The notes under the pieces are model-generated. The model was not told the origin of the DNA. It did no database searches and saw nothing but the letters and a program-made list of their open reading frames with translations. A stretch of DNA of 64,000 nucleotides, taken from contig JBAIAA010000311.1 of assembly GCA_037893245.1 (NCBI GenBank), positions 682,001 through 746,000 of the forward strand, given 5' to 3'. Each line of letters starts with the position of its first letter. Position 1 is the first letter of the stretch. The stretch comes from Crossaster papposus. Taxonomy: Eukaryota; Echinodermata; Asteroidea; Velatida; Solasteridae. The translations under genes were made by a program, and so were the position numbers. Below, one piece after another: positions 1 to 9,987 of this stretch.

Positions 1-393
1 TATAATGTACGTACCATAACATTAGGGCACTTTCTGTAGGTCTGAACTTGAGCCGATGAACATGACGCTTTCCCCAAATTACATGAAGACGCGATTAACG
101 CGTCCCTAGCGCCTAGGAGACGATAATCTGGCCGCTAGGTGGCGCTATTACAAGTTGACTTGTTCGGATGAACACAAAATGCTCCATGATACAACACACT
201 GCACGTTGCCATTAGGACGAACCGAGAACATATTCCAAATCCGTTGAAATTTTGACAATAATTATAAATCGCCAAGGAGATGCCATTTTTGACCTAATAA
301 CAAATCGAGGACGTCCTCGGTATGTTGAAGGTCCTCGGTCTGTGAGTGTGTAATCACACGAAAGTGCTCGATTTGCAGGCTTTGACAAGAGCA
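1..393. repeat. Left copy of a 393-bp direct repeat
   Basis: The first 393 bases recur at 12065-12457 with no difference that I could find by eye. Identity stops abruptly after GAGCA at 393. The left edge cannot be judged because the window starts inside or exactly at the repeat. No protein-coding character is seen. It could be the two ends of a large element or two copies of one dispersed repeat; the right-hand flanks differ, which favours a dispersed repeat. Confidence 0.8.
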
Positions 394-1290
394 CGCATAG
401 ACGTCGTGTAATGCACCTTGGATGACTGTGATATTTTCTCAGTCCGTACAGAATATTTATACAGTTTGAGCATCCTATCGAAGTATTCACTTCAAAAGGA
501 TTTAAATACCCCAACAATCTAGTATTGTACAGTATTGTTAACCCACTGTTGACCACTGCCTATTGTCTGAATCCTGAAAAAAAAATCGCGTGGGTTGGAT
601 CAGTAGTCGACTCGATAGACCACGATAAACCACGCCGAAATGTACCCATTTTCACGGAAATATATATTTCCTTGTAGTAACACGCGAAGGGAGAGAACGA
701 AGGCCCCAAGCTATAGCATATTTCGTAGGTCATGAATTCACAACTTTAGTTAATGATTTAAATGAACGATTGACCATACTGCATCTAAAGTAAGAATAGT
801 CAAGTATAACTTTTTTTTTGTACCGACGGTCAACCCCTTCTGATTTTATTACCATTTTAGAGGTTCCAAACATGCATTAATGACGATTTTCAAGCATAAG
901 AGTATGATGTACCAGTACAATTTGTGCCTACATGGAAATCACTGGAAGGCACTATATTGAAATGTACAAAAAAGCCAAATTATTAAGGGTCTACCGTCGA
1001 GGTCTACCGTCGGGATTACCGAGCACGGTCGACCACGATTCAATAGCGCCCTCTCGGGCTACGACGTGTGACATAACCATTACTTCAATGTGATTGGTTA
1101 AAACTTTTAGAAACGTTGGCGGCGCTATGGACATGCGTGATCATTGAATGAAATGCCCCGTTCTGGTTCTTATTGTTATTATAACTAGATCTAGAGAAAA
1201 CATGCAAATTGGTTTGCAAAACAGGCGACAGGTTTCCCCCCCCCCCCCCACCCCAAATCCTCTAAAAAATTCCAAAAATTGGCTCGCTAG
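394..1290. other. Non-coding stretch before the Rep-like element
   Basis: I see no gene here. The DNA is AT-rich with two short phrases repeated near 995-1035 (GTCTACCGTCG-like) and a C homopolymer at about 1237-1249. No terminal repeats or coding exon could be recognised. Confidence 0.5.
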
Positions 1291-1300
1291 ATATATAAAG
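1291..1300 (+). promoter_or_regulatory. Candidate TATA box of the Rep-like gene
   Basis: ATATATAAAG lies about 30 bp upstream of 1321, where the terminal inverted repeat begins, and about 90 bp upstream of the ATG at 1381. The spacing would place a transcription start almost exactly at the repeat. It lies just outside the inverted repeat, so either the element uses a flanking promoter or the true element edge is further left. Confidence 0.4.
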
Positions 1301-1380
1301 CCCATACATTCGGGTCACTTGTGTCTACACGCTTAGAGAATTGCAGTACGGTAACTGAAACTGTGCTCTTTGAAACCATC

Positions 1381-2997
1381 ATGGAGAACCTTCAATTACT
1401 TGGAACTCGCCAGGTACGTCAAGTATATTTAATAACATATAGCCAATGTGACGAAAGGCTTGTGCCAAATCGTGACGCCTTCGCACACATTGTAGTGGAA
1501 GCTTTCATCAGTGTGACACACGATCCAATGTCAGTCGTTTGCTGGGCTTGCTGTAAAGAACCACACCAGCAAGGGGGTTTTCATTATCACATGGTGGTAA
1601 AACTTCGACTTCCAAGACGCTGGCTACATGTACGACAATGTTTATCTACTGTGCATGGCATTAATGTAAACTTTTCGTCCAATCACACTAATTACTACAG
1701 TGCATGGCAGTATGTCGTCAAAGAAGACATTCTTTATATTCAGTCCCCCAACCATCCAGATTTGACCGGACCCCCTCAAACAGCAAGCGCTTCAGCTGCA
1801 CGCAGTCACCAAGACGCCGTAGAGAGACCGACGAAGAAAAGAAAAACCCGTTTAACTCCCTTTGATGTAAGCAAAATAGTGGAGTCAAATAACATTCGTA
1901 CACGATTGGAGTTGCTAGCCTTTGCCCGTGACCAAGAACAGCTTGGAAAAACCGATCTCACACAGTTCATCGTCAACAGGGGCGACAAAGTTGTGCAACA
2001 GGTACTTAAGGTAGACATGCACATATTGAAATATAGTTTGACTCGTAAACATCAGTGTCCATTCAATTCAATTCAAATTTATTTTTACAACTTCCGAGAC
2101 AAAAACAGGTAATAAAAACAATTAGAATCCTGTATATAAACTGTTATTAACATAATATATAATACTGATGAAAGACAAATCGAAAATAGTGTTCAAATAA
2201 ATAAGTAAGAGGACTTTTCAAAAATCTTCCTTGGTTATACACCCCCCCCCCCCCCCCCCCAGTTAAAAAGTATTACTATAGTTTTAATAGTATATATTCT
2301 ATTTGTTTCCACCTTTTCTTAGACTGCCTGGGAACTACATGGGGCAACAGATTCACTTGAACGGTACAGAATGACCAGACTTCAAATCTTGGAGAGAGCT
2401 TTTTCTGACGATGACTGCATTTGTCAGGGTGACTGGCTACGATGCGCCAATGAGATACTTCAGAGAAATGGGTTGAACAAAGTAGGGTTTTCTCAATGTG
2501 TGCAAACTCTTTTGGATAAAGGAAGGGGAAAATATAGAAATGTAATGCTAGTAGGGCCCGCTAATTGTGGAAAAACATTTTTATTGAATCCACTTAACCA
2601 AATATATAAAACCTTCACTAATCCGGCTACCACTACATTTGCCTGGGTCGGTGCAGAGCAAGCGGAATTAATTTTTCTAAATGACTTTCGTTGGTCTCCC
2701 AAGATTTTGCCATGGCAAGATCTTCTGTTATTACTAGAAGGACAACTTGTACACTTACCAGCTCCCAAATCACACTTTGCTCAAGATCTCGTCTTGGATA
2801 AGGACACCCCGATATTTAGCACATGTAAACGCCAACTCATCTTCATTCAGGGAGGTGTAGTTGATGAGCGTGAAACTGAGATGATGGCAGTTCGTTGGAA
2901 AGTTTTCCTAATGCACTACCAGATCCCCGAGGATAAACAGCAACGTGTACCTGCATGTACACGTTGCTTCGCCTCACTAATCTTAAATAAGGACTAA
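1381..2997 (+). CDS. HUH endonuclease-SF3 helicase (Rep-like) protein, two exons
   Basis: Predicted exons are 1381-2001 and 2323-2997, separated by a 321-bp phase-0 intron (CAG|GTACTT ... TTCTTAG). Both frames are open and join cleanly to a 431-residue product. Residues 68-70 are His-Tyr-His, the metal-binding HUH motif. Tyr111 followed by Lys114 fits the YxxK catalytic motif of rolling-circle initiators. A basic KKRK-like stretch follows at about 160 and may be a nuclear signal. The second exon holds a P-loop GPANCGKT (285-292), a Walker B segment with Glu322 and Asp328, and a motif-C-like DTPIFST starting at 368, as in superfamily-3 helicases. In known families, HUH plus SF3 is the replication initiator of parvoviruses and CRESS-DNA viruses; eukaryotic Helitrons instead carry a Pif1-type helicase. 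The in-frame GTG at 1321 lies inside the terminal repeat, so the ATG at 1381 is preferred. No frameshift is seen, so the gene may be intact. Confidence 0.7.
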
Positions 2998-3116
2998 TTA
3001 ATAACAATTTGTAACAAGTAATGTAATCCCAGAGGATGAACATTACTACTAAAAACACAATCTTAGAACTTGTAAATGAAAGAAAAACACCTAAGTGGGC
3101 CCCACGACTAAGTTGT

Positions 3117-3430
3117 TTAAAGGTAGGATACACCATTGGTCATTGCTTGAATTATCATGAATGAGTAGATTTGGGGGGTTGTATTTAGAGTACATATCGT
3201 TTAACTGGGCTGTCCGAAGTTTTAAAATCATGGATGCCGAGAAAAGCACGAAAAACAGCTGGTTTTTTTTCAACCGGCACCGAGCAGTTATTCTTATGTT
3301 ATCTTTGTCGATCGCGAATTTTTCATTATAAAATTCTATTTTTCGGAAGAATTACAGGCAATCTAGCGCCATTATTTTGCTGGATGCCCAGAATCAACAT
3401 TTAATTTACATTTACACGTTGCTTTTACCT
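3117..3430. mobile_element. MITE family A, copy 1 (right end missing)
   Basis: It begins TTAAAGGTAGGATACACCAT, the terminal sequence shared with the copies at 3481, 9601 and 42002. It then follows the family interior (TTTGGGGGGTTGTATTT, a CGTTTAACTG box, GAGCAGTTATTCTTATGTTAT). Similarity fades near 3430 without the inverted right terminus, so this copy is truncated. It lies about 120 bp downstream of the Rep-like stop codon. Confidence 0.75.
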
Positions 3431-3480
3431 CCTAAGTTTTAAATAAGAAAATTTATATCATTGTGTCATTACTGAAACAT

Positions 3481-3871
3481 TTAAAGGTAGTATACACCAT
3501 TGGTAATTGCTTGAATTATCATTAATGGTTAGATTTGGGGGGTTGTATTTCATAGTAAATATCGTTTAACTGACCTGTCCGAAGTTTTACAATCATATAT
3601 ACTGAGAAAAGCACAAAAACAGCGTTTGTTTTTAACTGGCGTCGAGCAGTTATTTCTTATGTTATTTTGGGGGTTTTCACGATCACCGTCCGGCGATCGC
3701 AAATTTTAATTTATAAAAATTTCAAGTTTTCGAAATAATTACAGGATATCCAGCGGAATTATTTGGCTGGATGCCTAGAATCACTATTTACTTTCAAATG
3801 AGTAAGATATTTCCTAATAATTCGCTAGTAAATATTTTTCGATATCTGCAAATGGTGTATCCTACCTTTAA
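3481..3871. mobile_element. MITE family A, copy 2 (full length)
   Basis: The left end is TTAAAGGTAGTATACACCAT and the right end is ATGGTGTATCCTACCTTTAA, giving inverted termini of about 20 bp over 391 bp. The centre has a small palindrome CGTCCGGCG. It sits inside the 1321-4531 element, so it inserted later. No coding capacity. Confidence 0.8.
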
Positions 3872-3896
3872 TGAATGGCAATTTTCCTGTTGGAAC

Positions 3897-3945
3897 AACA
3901 ACGTGTACAAACCATATGTACTCGTTGCTTTGCCTCATGAAGGTT
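3897..3945 (+). pseudogene. Second copy of the Rep-like gene's 3' end
   Basis: Bases 3897-3945 resemble 2938-2988, the C-terminal codons of the helicase exon: both spell CAACGTGTAC, then a T/ACTCGTTGC-type block, then GCCTCA. In one frame this reads to CTRCFAS followed by a stop. It lies just right of the MITE at 3481-3871. I read it as a remnant of a local duplication of the gene's end, later separated by the MITE insertions; the match is short and imperfect. Confidence 0.4.
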
Positions 3946-4531
3946 AAATGATATTTTTTTAAAATGTTCAATAATTCATCGCTTTCCATGGTGGTTTCAA
4001 ATATGGGTCATTCAACCAGGTTGGACTACGATTTGTGACGGTATCAAGTTGTTACATTTGTAAATGTGCCATCTATTATCCTTTCTATTGAAGCAGCAGA
4101 GATTGATTTAATTTGAATTTAAAGCACAACCTTACTTAAGGATAATAGATGGTACATTTACAGACGCAACAACTTGACGTCGTCACAAATCGTAGTGCAA
4201 CCTGGTGGAATGACCAATATACCGTACCGGAAAGAAAATGACCTGCTCTGTGAGAAGTTGACATGTGCCACCATTAACATAGTAAGCGTAATTTGTCTGA
4301 ACAGTTTAACGCGCTTGCTCCTTGCCCAAAGGCCCCCCCCCCCCACACCCAAACAAAAATAAACAATCGATAAATAAATCACTAAATAAATGAAAGGGCC
4401 TATGAGATACCAGAAATGTCCACCAAAATATAAACAAGTCATTAAAAGGTTGATTGTAAGACTCATTATTGGTTGCGACTTGTCAACTTTTCACAGAGCA
4501 GGTAAAAAAAATTCTCTAAGCGTGTAGACAC

Positions 4532-6217
4532 TTAAAACAATATGTGACCTGGCCCAACAAAATGGGTATAAAATCGCAACAATCAAAAAATGTATATATT
4601 TGTATATCTCAATAGAGCAGGAAAAGAGTTTTCAAATGGTAACACTTGAGGATAACGATTTCAGTTAATCTTGGAGAGCTAAGACCATCAATTCAAATCA
4701 AATCCGATAACTTAAAAAAATGATGCGACTTTCTACTCATTTTGTGGTGCCATGTCACATGTTAAAGCCCCTATAACAATTTTTTAATTACCCGATTACA
4801 AACTGACATGTTTATAATGGTATCAAACCTTTGTGGAAGTTTCCCTGCCTGAAATGCTCACATTGTAGAGAAAATGGCAAAACATTTACCGAAAAATTTT
4901 AGTCCTAAAAAATGATGGCTACATTTTGTCTCTTCTGATTCACTTGAAAAACCATTTCACTTTTTCATCTTTTTTTTTTTTTAAATGTGAGCACTTACGG
5001 AGATGAAACTTTCACAAGGTTAGTTTCGGATGTGTATATAAACCATAGAGCTATATTAAATTACTAGAGCACTGGCTGGATGTACAAAGTGATGCGAGCT
5101 GGGCGCATCCATGTTTGTGCACAAACCTATGGAAACCTCAAACTTTTGTACGGCTATTTGCATATATGCGTTTGTATTCTATACAATGCGTTACCAAAAC
5201 CAAAACGCATGATCAGCAAATGAGCGCAAACATCGCAAATGCGTGTGCGTATTTGCGCGCTGCAGATGATTTGCCGTGGCTTTTTTTAACTGACATGACG
5301 CGCGTAAAGTTGTTTGCGTCTGTTCTACTTGCACGCGCGTTGCATTTAGAGTACACTTTCAAAATTAAATCCATCTATTTTTATTATGTTCTACAACACG
5401 CACATGAATTAAAAATGTCTGCTTACAGAATGGATTCAAAGGACCAATAATGTATACCCGCTGTAAATGAATTAATACAATAATGAAATAATAATGAAAT
5501 AATAAAATAATAATGAAATAATTAAAAGTCTTTTTCAAATAACTAATTCCTGGTGTATTAATGTGTCCCTCGTAGCAAATGTAGTAAAAGGCACTTTCTA
5601 TTTCTAAACCCCCCCCCCCCCCCCCCCCTAATACAATGTTGAATGACCGTTGAATGACCGGGGTGCACAGGGGTTTGTCCAGAAAGTCCACTCTCTCAAT
5701 TCTCAACATTGTATTGGGGGGGGGTGGGGGGGGGGGGGGGGGGGGGGGGGAATGATAAACTTGTAAAATTTCTACATTGTATTGGTGGCGAGGGGGCAAA
5801 TGACAAAATTCAGAAATTTCTACATTGTATTGGTGGCAAGGGGGAGTGGTGGCGGTATTTATAAATAGAAAGTGTGCATATTAAAACCTATTCCACAAGC
5901 GTTTCACAAGACGCATTTACAAGGAATGTTTAATTGGATACATGCACCCACTCATGCATACATGTGCAGACCATCACATGGAGGACCTATTGAGCAGTCT
6001 ATCCAATAGGGGACATTTTTCTGGAGGTACATGATCATATCAATGTGAGGACGCCATACACATAATTCTCTATTTTGCTTATTATCAAGGTGCGTTTGCC
6101 ATTTCAGCCCAAATACATTCACAAATGCTTTCTAACACGAGTGAATTATTTCCTCGGGTGCGGACAATTGCTGCGTGTGTACACGTCCACCGGCGTGGAG
6201 TGGTTAAAGATAGCCAC
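4532..6217. other. Non-coding stretch with G/C homopolymers
   Basis: No gene is recognised. Open frames here are short and of low complexity. Notable content: a C-run at about 5610-5628 and a G-run at about 5716-5750 flank an inverted TAATACAATGTTGA / TCAACATTGTATT pair, and the phrase CTACATTGTATTGGTGGC occurs twice, at 5773 and 5820. A TGCG-rich patch at 5160-5340 has no visible repeat structure. Confidence 0.5.
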
Positions 6218-8766
6218 TTATCGTTGTTCTCGAATAAGTGTGTTGCGGCAAAAGTCTTTGATGTTCTTCCATGATCGACTCTGCAGTGCTATGGTACATG
6301 ATCTTTCAATATCACGCTTACCAGGAATTTTCTTCAGAACAAAGAATCTGTGCAGACTTTCCATGACGTCTCTTCTCTCCTCTTCCGTCCAACTACGACG
6401 TGTCGCCGTTATCCGCCGATGCCTCACCGTGACTGATGCCTTGTTTGCTTGAACCTGTACTGTAATACAACACATACATTACAGCTTTAGACACACGAAT
6501 TCATCAGTAGTTTTAACACATACAATGACCGCCTGACAGTGTGACACACTGATAAAACATTTCAACTTACTGCTGCCACAGGTGTCGCTGACATCACCGA
6601 TGTTACCATCACCGCGGGTGTCGTTGACATCAGCGATGTTACCATCACTGCGGGTGTCGTTGACATCACCGATGTTACCATCACTGCCATCGTCACTGCC
6701 ATCGCTGCTCTCACTCGTGAAGCCTTCTGAAGTGATTGGGAAAAAACCACATAGAAAACACTATTGTCTAAATGCATATGTATCCAGGTCAACTTACAAA
6801 CAGTCATCGGCATGTGTACCTCATGCACAGATCCATTTAAATTGTACTTACCTCCCAATACATCCAATTCGTTCAAGGACCTGCCCTCCTGGGAAGGCAA
6901 GTTGCCCCTCTCTAAGCTGAGGAACAGTCTTGACAATTGTGTTACCCTCTGCACAGTGTCTGGTAGCTGGTAGTATTCACGGTGTATTCGCAAGTCGTGA
7001 CCCATGAAGTTTGCTAATGTCTCCAGCTGATGCTCCTTCAATGATAATATTTGTGATGCAGTTGCTACATGCTTACGAAGCTTAGTAGACCGGATGCTTG
7101 TAGGATTATCTAGGCCCACAATGTCAGCATAGGATCGGAGCTGGTCACTTCCTCGTATGTGGCCCAAGCCTCCATAACAGCGCGCAAACAAGTAAGGGTT
7201 TCCTGCCGCTACTCCAGCTTCAATTCTCTTGGCTACAAGTGCACCCAACCATGTCACTGCATCAGTACACAGCAGCACTGGTACAGTCCGGCCCTTCTTA
7301 CCCACTATTTCAACAACTGTGAACATTTTGCATAAATGCCGTTCCAAATCACTCAAGACACAGCCCCCATCAATTTGTGCTGTGGTCCGCTTGTGAAAAT
7401 CGTGTAATTGCATCTTTGACACCTCCCCTTGTCGCCTGCGATTGAACATTATGAGATGGCACAGCGTCACTTCATTCAAACACTTCCATGCAAGTTTGAT
7501 TGCATCACCAGACGCATCTTCCAGAATTTGCACTTGCTGGTTGGCAGCTTCTTTAAGGAAGGACGACATCTTAACAACATCTGCATTGGTTGGGAGAACT
7601 GTATTCTTGTTCCGCTTTTCTTGGTACAATGTTCGGTGTGCATGGACAGATACATGGTCTCGCCACTTCAAATTGCATAACTCCAAAAACTGTTCTGCGT
7701 CATCAGCTTTCTGCTTGAGGCCATGCTCTAGAGCATTGCCTTTCACCACCAGGGCACACTTTTTTATGGAATGTCCTATCTTTAGTGCCAATGATGGAAC
7801 ACTATACAATTGTTTGCGTTTGTCAAAGCCAGCAATGTCATGGACAGCGTTAATTATGGTAATGACATGCCGGGGATGCACAAACAGCTCGAGCGATGCA
7901 TTTGGTTGCACAGTATTCTTCCGGAGTTGTAAGATGAGGCGACCTAATTCACGCAATTTGTTTCGGATATATCCGTGTTGATCTACATCATGGCCCATTT
8001 TTAGGAATTCACGTTTGGCGAACTCAATAACCAACGAGTCGGTCTTGGCTATCAAGGCAACCTGATCTTTCTTCATCGGGCAGAGAATCTTGTTCAGCTC
8101 AAAGGACACACCCGGAGGAGGCGGTTTCAATAAATCACTCTTGTGAGCAACTCGGCCACGTACACGAACACCTTTATCATGGGCAGAGAGCGCTGGATTT
8201 AGTAAGCAACGATGTCTCCAAAGATCAGTTCGCACATAATAGCCAAAGCAATACATGCACGGTCCATATGCATCTGCATTTACGGGATGATTCGGTCTAT
8301 ATGCTACTATAAGCACACCGTGACCTTGGCGAATTACTTGGCAATTGTGTCTGTGATTACCAGCATTGCGGATTTTTAACAGAAATTTATTGCGGATCAA
8401 ATTGTTGTTTTCGGACGATATCTGCACTATTTCGGTTTCTTCCTTATGCAAAGACGCGAGATGACGGGGTAATTTGGCCTGTGGCTCATCACAGTAGAAG
8501 CAAAAGTTTTTTTTGTCCCATTTTCTTTGACCGCTTTCATTACTAGTCTGCATAACTGTGATGTTACACTCATCTGTCAAGTCTCTGATGGGCGACGGGA
8601 TGCGAGATCGTACACTCAACGGTTCATTTGCAGTATTCAATGTGTCATCCAAACGGACGTGAGAAACGCAATCAGAATCACTGGCATCCGTATGAACTGG
8701 AGCATCGTTACAACTGGACGGACAGAGGGAAGTGCTGCTGCAAGCACTGTGTCCAAGGTCTGCCAT
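6218..8766 (-). CDS. Tyrosine recombinase-like protein with zinc-finger N-terminus and SANT-like C-terminus
   Basis: Three minus-strand exons join in phase: 8766-6852, 6726-6571 and 6459-6218, about 770 residues. Exon 1 has two Cys/His clusters (CFYCDEP...H...H and CMYCFGYY...HRC), then a long domain with FNRRRQGEVSKMQL as a candidate catalytic-Arg segment and LRKHVAT plus MGHDLRIHREYY as candidate His/Tyr box. These resemble the tyrosine-recombinase fold of Crypton-type enzymes. Exon 2 is Ser/Asp/Gly-rich with a 12-residue repeat (SDGNIADVNDTR type). Exon 3 has a Trp-containing SANT/Myb-like segment (RSWTEEERRDVMESL ... RSWKNIKDF). I recall multi-copy animal proteins with this order, but their function is not known to me. 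The frame continues to 8814 without an ATG; the first ATG is at 8766. A single frame reading through to 6562 is open but ends in non-homologous residues, so splicing is preferred. Confidence 0.7.
6571..6720 (-). repeat. 36-bp coding minisatellite in exon 2 of the recombinase-like gene
   Basis: About three copies of a 36-bp unit (GGTGTCGTTGACATC...GATGTTACCATCAC on the plus strand) fill most of exon 2. In the spliced frame they encode an acidic repeat of twelve residues. Because the unit is a multiple of three, copy-number change keeps the frame. Confidence 0.7.
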
Positions 8767-9600
8767 AATAGGATTCAAACTGTAAAGGCCATGGGAACTG
8801 CTATTGGTGAACAAACTCTCATATGTAAACCCTCTCTGAAGAACTTCAACACAGTCACAAATGATGATATACTAAGGGGCCACCTGCAAAGAGAAATGCA
8901 ACCATACTTATTGTAATCAGGTTCAGTAAGTACATGTTGGACTCGTTAAACATTTCAAGACTGATTGCTATTCATCCTTATTGCTTAGGAAGCTGCTTTA
9001 TTTAGTATTTAAGCCTAAGTTCCCCCCCAAAATAACAAATTTGGTTTTTGGTCAGGGGTTGGCTTAAAGTGTTGCGGAGACGCATTTAAAAACAATATTT
9101 GTGGTTCTTTGGTTACCCCCAAAAAATTTTTATGAGCTATATAACACATGCCTTGCTACTATGAAATGCGCGAATAAGCCAATTTGTAATAATTAATAGA
9201 CAATGGGGGACATATTACATGATATATCACGTTTATTAAAAGCGTTTACAGCTTTCAAATATTAAACAAACTTTTGTTTTTGTCTGTTCCCAGCAATAGA
9301 TGTAAAAGTCAATAAAATTAAATGGATACTGCCCTGGTTCAATTAGCCTTAGGTGGTCTATTTTGCAACGCGATTAGCGATTCCACATCCTCCCGGCGGA
9401 CGGACATGTAGTATTCGAGTGACCCCGTGAAGGGGGGGGGGGGGGGGGGGGGGGGAGGGGGCATTAAATAAACTTGCATTTACAAAAAAATTAAATTGGG
9501 CATTAACTGTTCAATTTATTTAGAATTAATAAATAACTACATTTGCATAAATCCTCGATCTTCCTATTTCTGCGCACATAAGGGTTTGCAACCGAGTAGC
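8767..9600. other. Upstream region of the recombinase-like gene
   Basis: This lies 5' of the minus-strand gene. No upstream exon or core promoter could be assigned with confidence. It contains a long G-run at about 9431-9456 followed by AT-rich DNA. Confidence 0.4.
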
Positions 9601-9987
9601 TTAAAGGTAGTATACACCATTTGCAGAAATCGAAAATATTTACTACTTAATTATTAAGAAATACCTTACTCAATTGAAAGTAAATAATGATTTTCGGCAT
9701 TCCGCAAAAGGATTGCGCTGGATATCCTGTAATTATTCCAAAAAAATGAATTTTATAAAGAAAAATTCGCTCTCGCCGGACGGCGAGAGCGAAAAAACAA
9801 AGATAACATAAGAATAACTGCTCGACCCCGGTTGAAAACAAACGCTGTTTTTCGTGCTTTTCTCGGCATCCATGATTGTAAAACTTCGGAAAAGTCAGTT
9901 AAACGATATTTACTATGAAATACAACCCCCCAAATCTACCCATTCATGATAATTCAAGCAATTACCAATGGTGTATACTACCTTTAA
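9601..9987. mobile_element. MITE family A, copy 3 (full length, inverted)
   Basis: It starts TTAAAGGTAGTATACACCAT and ends ATGGTGTATACTACCTTTAA, 387 bp. Relative to the copy at 3481 it is in reverse orientation, since the TTTGCAGAAATCGAAAATAT end is on the left. The centre holds a perfect short hairpin, CTCTCGCCGGACGGCGAGAG, at about 9771-9790. No coding capacity. Confidence 0.85.

Larger units (their letters stand above)
1321..4531. mobile_element. 3.2-kb element with 22-bp inverted ends carrying a Rep-like gene
   Basis: A 22-bp sequence beginning GTGTCTACACGC at 1321-1342 is present as its exact reverse complement at 4510-4531. Between them lie a two-exon HUH/SF3-helicase gene (1381-2997), two MITE copies (3117-about 3430 and 3481-3871) and two nested inverted repeats near the right end: 4017-4082 pairs with 4139-4204, and 4241-4275 pairs with about 4466-4503. 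No clear target-site duplication is visible; the flanks read CACTT and TTAAA, so only TT is shared. Seen directly: the inverted ends and the coding content. Inferred: that this is one mobile unit. It could also be an endogenised small DNA virus. Confidence 0.65.

Noticed and set aside
5365-5799. 144-residue minus-strand frame with a proline run
   Set aside because: The proline run is a G homopolymer and the rest has no recognisable domain.
6562-6851. Unspliced C-terminus of the recombinase-like protein ending in a TSVMSTTPAV repeat
   Set aside because: Strong donor and acceptor sites remove 6851-6727, and the alternative frame leads in phase into a conserved-looking SANT exon.
7429-7981. Plus-strand frames of 83 and 179 residues
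   Set aside because: They lie antisense to the recombinase-like exon 1, which has the clear protein motifs.
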